Positions 57,749-64,000 of a stretch of 64,000 nt of DNA are shown here, piece by piece. The notes under the pieces were generated by a model. It was not told where the DNA came from and made no database searches. It was given only the letters and a program-made list of their open reading frames with translations. The position numbers and the translations under genes were made by a program. The stretch comes from Chryseobacterium tructae (GTDB lineage: Bacteria > Bacteroidota > Bacteroidia > Flavobacteriales > Weeksellaceae), in NCBI RefSeq assembly GCF_030409875.1, contig NZ_JAUFQR010000001.1, positions 3,906,001-3,970,000 of the forward strand. The letters are read 5' to 3'. Each line of letters starts with the position of its first letter. Position 1 is the stretch's first letter.

Positions 57749-59032
57749 ATGGCAAATTTTGATATTGCAATTGGTATCAGCCAAAATGCACTCAACCAAA
57801 TTACGTCGGCATTCTACGACCTTGGAAAAAATACAATTTTTAAAGGTTCTATCGATGCCTCAGGCATAACTGTTAATTGGCAGGCGAATACAGCACCTGT
57901 CATCAATCTTAATCCGCCCTCTCTGGATAAGGCTCAACAAATTGTAGAAAGCTGTGATCTCAATAAGTATCCGCGATTATTATCTATCGTATCTCCGGAA
58001 ACTAAAAATCATGTGGCAGAATTTCTAGCTGATTCAGGTAACGGATTTTCACTTAAAATAGATGAATTCCAAATGACATTTGGAGATGATCCTGTAACAG
58101 TTCCTTTGTATGCAAGAGGAAGTGTGACTACAAATGGTTCACAAACCAGTTTAAACATTTTGAGTATTGCTATAACAGTGCAGGGATCTGTCAATCAGAA
58201 TATCGTCAATAAATTTATCATTCCTGAAATGATGAATGTATTGGGCGGAGCATTAAAAGGGGTATCCATCCCACCTCTTTCCTTACCGAATATCAATCTT
58301 GGCGGGTCACGCGCTGCTATCAAAAATGGACAGCTTTTGGTTTTTGCCAATATTTCATCCAATCCTTCAGTACCTTCCATAGACGGTTTTGGTTTTCCTT
58401 CAAATGATTTCTTTGCTGTTCTTAGCAATAATACAATGCAACAAGAAGTCAACGCATCTGTAGCAGGAAAAACTTTTGGTCCATCCGGCTCTGTCGATTT
58501 AGGAATTACCCATGCAGATTACCATGCAACTGTTACAATACAAAATCCTAAGGTTTCTATTTCAGGCACAGATCTCCACATCAATATGGATCTTAAAGGA
58601 TCAGCCGGAGCCAGCATTACCATAGCTTGTAGTCATCCCGGGATAGACTTCAATGTATATGCTACTCCTTCTCCAACCGTAACTTGCAGAACTTCAATAG
58701 ACAATAATAACAATATTTCAGTACACGGCTCTTCATGTTCTTCATTTGCATCGATCGTGAACGTTACCGGCTGGGTTCCACCGATTGTCAGTGAGTTTGT
58801 TGACTTAATAGCGTCTGCTATTGCCTCAACAGTTACTGCTACGCTAAGCTCCCAAATTGTAGGAGCCATTTCTTTTGGTTCTTTTCAGCTACCACAGATT
58901 GGTGTTAATTATGGCGGTGTCAATCTAAATATTTCCGGTACAGGAATGAATATGGGAAATATACAGGGTTGTATGACCATTCAAGGAGGTATAAGCATCG
59001 CTTACCGTGCAGAACCAGCTCAAGTATATTAA
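57749..59032 (+). CDS. TULIP-like (BPI/P47-type) putative lipid-binding protein
   Basis: 427 aa. MANFDIAIGISQNALNQITSAFYD, then SIPPLSLPNINLGGSRAAIKNGQLLVFANI in the middle and FQLPQIGVNYGGVNLNISGTGMNMGNIQGCMTIQGGISI at the end. The pattern of a long helix, 'LPxI.l.G' strand, turn and 'dGxLxvxaxI' strand is characteristic of TULIP barrels (BPI, Takeout, clostridial P47/OrfX), which hold lipids in a groove. It occurs twice, as in two-barrel BPI-like proteins. No signal peptide. Assignment by pattern only. 60 bp before the polyprenyl synthetase. Confidence 0.5.
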   Translation: MANFDIAIGISQNALNQITSAFYDLGKNTIFKGSIDASGITVNWQANTAPVINLNPPSLDKAQQIVESCDLNKYPRLLSIVSPETKNHVAEFLADSGNGFSLKIDEFQMTFGDDPVTVPLYARGSVTTNGSQTSLNILSIAITVQGSVNQNIVNKFIIPEMMNVLGGALKGVSIPPLSLPNINLGGSRAAIKNGQLLVFANISSNPSVPSIDGFGFPSNDFFAVLSNNTMQQEVNASVAGKTFGPSGSVDLGITHADYHATVTIQNPKVSISGTDLHINMDLKGSAGASITIACSHPGIDFNVYATPSPTVTCRTSIDNNNNISVHGSSCSSFASIVNVTGWVPPIVSEFVDLIASAIASTVTATLSSQIVGAISFGSFQLPQIGVNYGGVNLNISGTGMNMGNIQGCMTIQGGISIAYRAEPAQVY

Positions 59033-59092
59033 GAAGGAACTGTAGCAAACACTACAAAATCAAACAAAATTAACCTTAAACCTTAACACGCT

Positions 59093-60117
59093 ATGAATCC
59101 TATTATCAATACTCTTTTGCATGATGAATTAGCAAGATATGACCTCATGCTCGATCAGGCAATTGATGAACAAGAAGGATATTTAACCGATCTGGAAAAG
59201 AAAATGTACAAAAAGGGAAAACGCTTACGTCCTATAATGCTTCTATTGAGTGCAAAACTTAGCCAGCGTGAAGATTCCCCATTAGATGATAAAGTAATTC
59301 TTTCTGCAGTATCTCTCGAAATGCTACACGTTGCCTCACTGATACATGATGATATCATTGACTGTGCACCTACTCGCAGAGGATATCCATCCATAAAAGA
59401 AGCCAGAGGCTCCAATATGGCTGTACTCATAGGAGATTTACAATTCTTACAGGCAATGAGAGGACTGTTAAAAAGCGTAGTTGTACAGGAAGACATTTCC
59501 ATTATCGAAAAAATACTAAAAGCGGGTTATGAAATTTGCATCGGTGAAATTGATGAATTGAGAGTGGATCCGGCAAAAGCCTATGATGATTTAACAGAAA
59601 TGGAGTGCAGCTATATGAATATCATCGACCGTAAAACAGCAGCTTTATTTGGAATATCATGCGAAGCCGGAGCAGCATTGGCGAATTCAAAGTCAATTCA
59701 TCTCGCTGCCTTAAGCCTTTTCGGACGGTATTTTGGGCAGGCTTACCAAATTATGGATGACATCAATGATTTTTTGAAGTCAAGTGATAATGCGGGAAAA
59801 CAGCAGCATATAGATCTTGTGCAGAAAAAGCTCTCTCTTCCCATCATCAATGCCTTAAGAGAGCTACCACCCAACAATGCTCTTTATAACTATTTAACAG
59901 ACAAAGCAATAGACGATACTGCTCTGCAAGAAGCCGTAGCTGCCGTTGTAAAATCTGAAAGTTTGTAAGCACTTATAATAAAGCCAGAGAAATTATGCTC
60001 AATGCAATCCATCAGCTATCTGTCTTTGGTGATTCTCCTTACAAATCTGCATTAGAATCCATAGCCTTTGAAGTAATTAATGGAAAAAAGGCTGAACAAA
60101 CTGCAACAACAATTTAA
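59093..60117 (+). CDS. Polyprenyl (trans-isoprenyl diphosphate) synthetase, frameshifted
   Basis: 341 aa once one T is added at 59962-59964. The C-terminal NKAREIMLNAIHQLSVFGDSPYKSALESIAFEVI then joins in frame. First Asp-rich motif DDIID (86-90) followed by RRG, GKRLRP (42-47), and second motif DDIND (222-226): all catalytic elements are present. Residues four and five before the first motif are small (Ser, Ala), which favours long-chain products over farnesyl diphosphate. Embedded between TULIP-like genes, so probably a dedicated enzyme rather than the housekeeping octaprenyl synthase. Confidence 0.9.
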
Positions 60118-60128
60118 ACGATATTCCC

Positions 60129-60981
60129 ATGAATGCATCAGCAACTTTACTGGAAGCAATTCTCAATATGCTTCAAAAGAAAATGATAGATTCCTCAAGT
60201 AACTATTACTTACCCAATCTACTAAAACAGTTAAACAATCCAAATATCAATCCATATATCGTAGAAGGCAGCTGGACTTTGGACAATCTATCAGGAGATA
60301 GTATAACTACGGGAGCTGATCAAATTTGCATACAAGCGACTCCCGATAATATTATCCAGATTCAGGTATCAGCTCTTCGCCACCTCAAATTGTATTAAGT
60401 TCCATCCAGGTAAATGGTCTTATTAATGCATTGCCGGAAAAACCGAACGTAACTGATCCGAACAGTGATGCTCCAAAAGTGTCTGTTGTGGTTGACTTCT
60501 GTACAATAACTGACAACCAAATTCCTTCAACCATAACGGTGAGTGGAAATTTTACGTTGAGCCAAAGTTGTTGTATTCCTGATAATGTAACACAACTTTG
60601 CAACGCATCTTCAGCCAAGTTCGGCACAGACGGTGACGGAACTTTCTCAGCAGTGATCTCTCCGAAACCAGCCAATTAAAGATGAATTGCAATGCGGTCA
60701 TCACAGTTCAACCGGATTCATCATTTCTTGTAACAGTATCTTCTCTGGAAGCAATTATTCCTAATACAGCACTTACTATTTCGGTAACCATTGATTCAGC
60801 AGGAAAAGGAGATAAAAAAACGTATGAAAAATTAGCTGAAGAAGCCTTGAATTCCGATGGGGCAAAAACACAGATATTGAAACAGTTACAGGAACAATTA
60901 TCGAGTCAATCAGCGCTTAGCCAAATAAGCAAGATGATCACCGATCAGCTCAATAATGTTTTCCAACAAACATTCTTTTAA
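60129..60981 (+). CDS. Unrecognised beta-rich protein related to the cluster's first gene, two frameshifts
   Basis: About 284 aa after restoring one base near 60379 and one near 60676. Restored sequence: MNASATLLEAILNMLQKKMID, then IEGS-like strands (IVEGSWTLDNL), PSTITVSGNFTLSQSCCIPD, NCNAVITVQPDSSFLVTVSSLEA. It ends in a helix (KLAEEALNSDGAKTQILK, then ISKMITDQLNNVFQQTFF). The EALNSD and QLNNVF elements echo NDALNSD and QALNKVF in the 56281 gene. No signal peptide. Probably a single-barrel lipid-binding or structural protein. 11 bp after the polyprenyl synthetase, so one operon. Confidence 0.55.
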
Positions 60982-61000
60982 TCATTTAAATAAAGTTGTC

Positions 61001-61651
61001 ATGAGGATTTTATTTTGGAACGTTCAAAGATTAGGCTGGACAAGTGATGATAATCGCAGAAGTATTATCGGCAATGTTTTTTACAGCCAGGCTCCTGATA
61101 TCATGCTTCTTTGTGAGTTAACTACAGCCTCACAAATACCTCAAGCACAAAATGTGACGTATAGGCTTCAAAATTCATCACAATTATGTTATGGAGCAAC
61201 GAATAATGACGGTTCCTTAATTCAGCTCCAAAGAATCAATCCTCCCGTTGGGGCTGGATATCCGGGAAGGCCTGGTGGTAATAATTTTGCCAATCTGGTA
61301 GATCGGGCACTCGCTTATACCGGCTTTCACAATAATTATCATATCTATGTATTTCATGCTCCTGCTTACTTTATAGGCGCTGAAAGAGCTGCTACATTTC
61401 TTACTTATGCCTTAAATGCTTTGCATGCGGGACAGAATTGGCTTGTCATTGGTGATCATAATGTAGAGCCTTACAAATTAACTCCTTTTGTACAAAACCA
61501 TGCATTTCAATCCAGTACCGCTACTTACATAGGAGGAATACCTAAAATGTATGACTATGTTTTGACTAATAACCCAGTCAATTTTTCTTTGCAAACAATA
61601 GTCCCTGGAGGAGCAGGATCTGATCACCTACCCATTGTTCTTGATTTTTAA
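61001..61651 (+). CDS. Endonuclease/exonuclease/phosphatase (DNase-I-like) family protein
   Basis: 216 aa from ATG 61001 (MRILFWNVQRLG). EEP-fold active site is complete: N7 (WNVQ), E39 (LLCELT), H119 (VFHAPA), D152 and N154 (IGDHNVEP), D208-H209 (GSDHLPIVLDF). The family includes DNase I, CdtB genotoxin, sphingomyelinases and inositol phosphatases. The short size and WNVQ/GDHN arrangement are CdtB/DNase-like, but the substrate cannot be told from sequence. No signal peptide. Co-oriented with the TULIP-like and isoprenoid genes; 19 bp after the preceding stop. Confidence 0.75.
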   Translation: MRILFWNVQRLGWTSDDNRRSIIGNVFYSQAPDIMLLCELTTASQIPQAQNVTYRLQNSSQLCYGATNNDGSLIQLQRINPPVGAGYPGRPGGNNFANLVDRALAYTGFHNNYHIYVFHAPAYFIGAERAATFLTYALNALHAGQNWLVIGDHNVEPYKLTPFVQNHAFQSSTATYIGGIPKMYDYVLTNNPVNFSLQTIVPGGAGSDHLPIVLDF

Positions 61652-61677
61652 CATTCTTTATACTAAAAACATACAAG

Positions 61678-64000
61678 ATGACTTTAGCTGAATTAAATAA
61701 TTTGTTACAGATTAACGATGGTAATCTCAGATTAACATCAGTTTCTTTACCGGATTGTCATTTTTCCGATCTACTCGAAGAATACAATCAGGGAAATGAT
61801 TTAGTAATTAATAAAGCTGAAAAAACGGTTTCAGACAATGATATTACCATAACAGGAACCTCATCTTTTCTGAATTCTGAAAATCTTCCACTTACCGCAA
61901 TATTCAGTATAGATTCATCAGGTAATCCTTTGGCATACATCAGGTATACATTAGTAGGAAAATCACGAAACAATTGGAAATTCAGCCAGAATTTCACGAC
62001 CCTGCCAGCATTTTACTTTTCCAGTCCGCAGTCTGATTTTCTAGATTCACTTGTACTTACAGACTCTTACTATGTCTTATGTACGGGTGAAGTTAAGGAT
62101 CCTTATAACGGAGAGCAACTTTCTAGAGGATTGAACTTCTACAGTGACTTTGATCCGCTAAACATCGTTGGCGTTTTTAATTCTGTTTTTAATAAATCGA
62201 AAACATTCATTCTGAAAGGACAGATCCATATTCCTAACGATCAACAAAATATTCCGCCTGTCCCTAATCAAGAATTCCCTTGGGATATGTCTGATCCTGT
62301 TCCGGGTATTAACTTAAGTGCAGACATAGGTATTGACATAGCCATTTCAGATAAACTAAAACTTACCAATACCAAGATAAGAATATACTCTCCCATCACC
62401 AGTGAATGGCTGTTAAAAAACAATTCCTACCAACCGATAGCTTCCATTGAAGGAGAACTTGCTATACCTAGTTTAAATGTAAGTGTCACGGTAAATGCAT
62501 ACTTAAATCCTGAGAAAAAAATCACCACTATCGTAGGCAGTTTTGATGGAGTATCTTTTAAAAATTTATTGGAGCTCACCGATCTAGCTAATGGAGATGG
62601 CCTAGCACAGGTCTTACCTTCGGATATACAGAAAGGTATTAAAACCCTTGAAAAATTAACCCTTGAAAAAGCCAGTATTACTATTAAAAATGATTTGAGT
62701 TCTTTGGGAATTACATCCATTTCTCTCGTTGTTGGATTACCTGGTCTCGCATGGTCTCCTATCGGCTCCTCTTTCATCGTATCTGATATTGATTCTGAGT
62801 TCATTATCATTAATCCATTTCAGGCAGGACGAAATGTTTCTTTGGCACTGAAGGCAACTCTCACTGTAGCCAATGCCCCATTTTCTGTTCTTCTGCGAGC
62901 CCCCAATTTTATGCTGACTGCAGAATTACAACATAACACCACCCTTTCACTCACTGACACTTTTAAAACCTATCTTCAGGATCTTCCGGCACCTCCCGAT
63001 CTCACTATAAATGACATGTCATTTTCCTCTGATCTATCACAAGGTTCATTTAACTTTGACATGACAATGGCCGATGATCCTGCATGGACATTAAGTGTTC
63101 CTAAACCACTAACCATTTTTGACGTCCGTGCAGAAGTTTCAAAAGGCACCGAAGCAAAAGCTGCTTTCTCAGGCTCTTTGGAGTTCGCAAAAATGTGATT
63201 TCTGTTTCCTACAATACTCCTGGAGATTTTATGATTCGTGGAGATTTTCCAAAGATCAATGTTACAGATCTTATCAGTGAACTCTGTGATAATACAATAA
63301 AATTCCCGAAGGGCTTCGACATTGAATTATTGGATTCTACTATTTTAATACAAAAAGTACAATCACAAGATACTTTTTTCTTTGCCACCCAGGTAGATAG
63401 CTATGGTGCTTTCTTATTTCAGGCTGTACGTGACAGCGGTAAAACAGGTCTTGCTTTTGGATTTCAATTGGGAAGTAAGGCATTAAGTTCTATCAACGGA
63501 CTTTCTATCCTTAAGCCTCTGGAAGATATATTCCAGCTCTCAGATCTTATGTTACTCGTGACCTCTGTAGATCCGAGTGCCATTACATTTCCTGATCTTG
63601 ATAAGTTTCAAAATCCATATATTAAAGCCAAAAAGATCTCTATTCCTTCACAAACAGGTAATAATAATGGATTTTACGCCTATGCCAATGTTGTATTTGG
63701 TTCCAATGGCGGACAGGGAACGCTTTCTAAATTATTCGGGCTTTCCGGTCAACTGGGAATGGTTTTATTTATAGGTGAAAACCCGGCTAAAAATGCTAAA
63801 TTCTTTATCAATCTTGATTTTAAAGGAAGTTCCGGGGTACTCAATGGCTGTACCATCAATGCTCAATTGGGTGCATTAATTGCAAACGGAGAACCGGGGC
63901 TATTTTTACTAGGTAATCTGACCACAAGCTTTGGATCACAAAAGGTAATTTTTACCCTTGAATTATTAATTGTTCCTAATGGGGCTTTTATTTCGGGTAC
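61678..64000 (+). CDS. Very large beta-rich protein, partial at window end, frameshifted
   Basis: Over 770 aa visible; runs off the right edge. One A added to the A5 run at 63189-63193 joins SGSLEFAKN to VISVSYNTPGDFMIRGDFP and the frame stays open to 64000. It is built of many beta strands with repeated ITGT/LxGxLxI/SxxLxF patterns and proline-rich turns (PGINLSADIGIDIAISDKLKLTNTKIRI). No signal peptide and few Cys. I do not recognise the family; large secreted or phage-tail-like beta proteins, or DUF6603-type proteins, are possibilities. 26 bp after the EEP gene, so part of the same operon. Confidence 0.6.

Noticed and set aside
57731..57869. Extension of the 56281 gene over the start of the next gene
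   Set aside because: Adding one T at 57721-57723 ends the protein at 57730 and removes a 120-bp overlap; the extension has no beta-rich character.
1..64000. CRISPR arrays, tRNA and rRNA genes, insertion sequences
   Set aside because: No regularly spaced repeats, cloverleaf-like segments, conserved rRNA stretches or transposase motifs were seen on either strand.

Overview
The window looks like chromosome from a Chryseobacterium-like member of the Flavobacteriia (Bacteroidota). The DNA is AT-rich, Shine-Dalgarno sequences are weak, and several promoters carry the Bacteroidota -7 element TAnnTTTG. Families typical of that group are present (DUF4236, DUF3945 next to topB, DUF6766, a CCC-motif membrane protein, LigD with Ku). 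No tRNA, rRNA, CRISPR array or intact insertion sequence was seen. At least 17 reading frames are broken by the loss of one base, nearly always in a short A/T run. Restoring one base rejoins the family's full length each time, so I treat most of these as consensus errors in the assembly and annotate the rejoined genes.

Layout. 0-5.3 kb: DUF4236 protein, then topB, DUF3945 and a small HTH gene, a remnant of a CTnDOT-like conjugative element. 5.7-7.8 kb: a GIY-YIG-like gene and an Mrr-type PD-(D/E)XK gene, possibly defence. 7.8-13.6 kb: alkB, an S24/HTH repressor, and divergent dinB-dnaE2, a DNA-damage and mutagenesis cassette. 14-41 kb: a long general-stress island with SDR dehydrogenases, NDH-2, a DUF2383 protein, BrkB, GlsB, a Rieske/FAD oxidoreductase, CcoG, two CinA-like proteins, a DUF892 ferritin-like protein, a KGG-motif disordered protein, alpha-amylase, alcohol dehydrogenase, DUF4142, catalase HPII, three Crp/Fnr paralogues and a FetP-like protein. 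41.3-44.7 kb: ku-ligD end joining. 45.1-46.4 kb: decayed genes. 46.4-51.7 kb: five consecutive co-oriented genes, four with an R-x4-H and one with an R-x3-H HEPN-type motif. 51.8-56 kb: small membrane and hypothetical genes, DoxX, an orphan Imm43-like immunity protein and DUF6438. 56.3-64 kb (runs off the end): a co-oriented cluster of beta-rich, TULIP-like proteins, a long-chain polyprenyl synthetase, a DNase-I-like (EEP) enzyme and a very large beta-rich protein.

Three observations stand out. (1) A 16-bp palindrome TATGA-N6-TCATA recurs in the stress island. At four places it sits 29.5-30.5 bp upstream of a TAnnTTTG element (facing katE, crp1, crp3 and a small lipoprotein). That is the geometry of a class II Crp/Fnr activator site at about -41.5, so the three Crp/Fnr paralogues probably control the island and themselves. 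(2) The five-gene HEPN cluster looks like an undescribed multi-RNase defence or stress operon. (3) The 56-64 kb cluster links lipid-binding-fold proteins with isoprenoid synthesis and an EEP hydrolase, and I do not recognise it as a known system.
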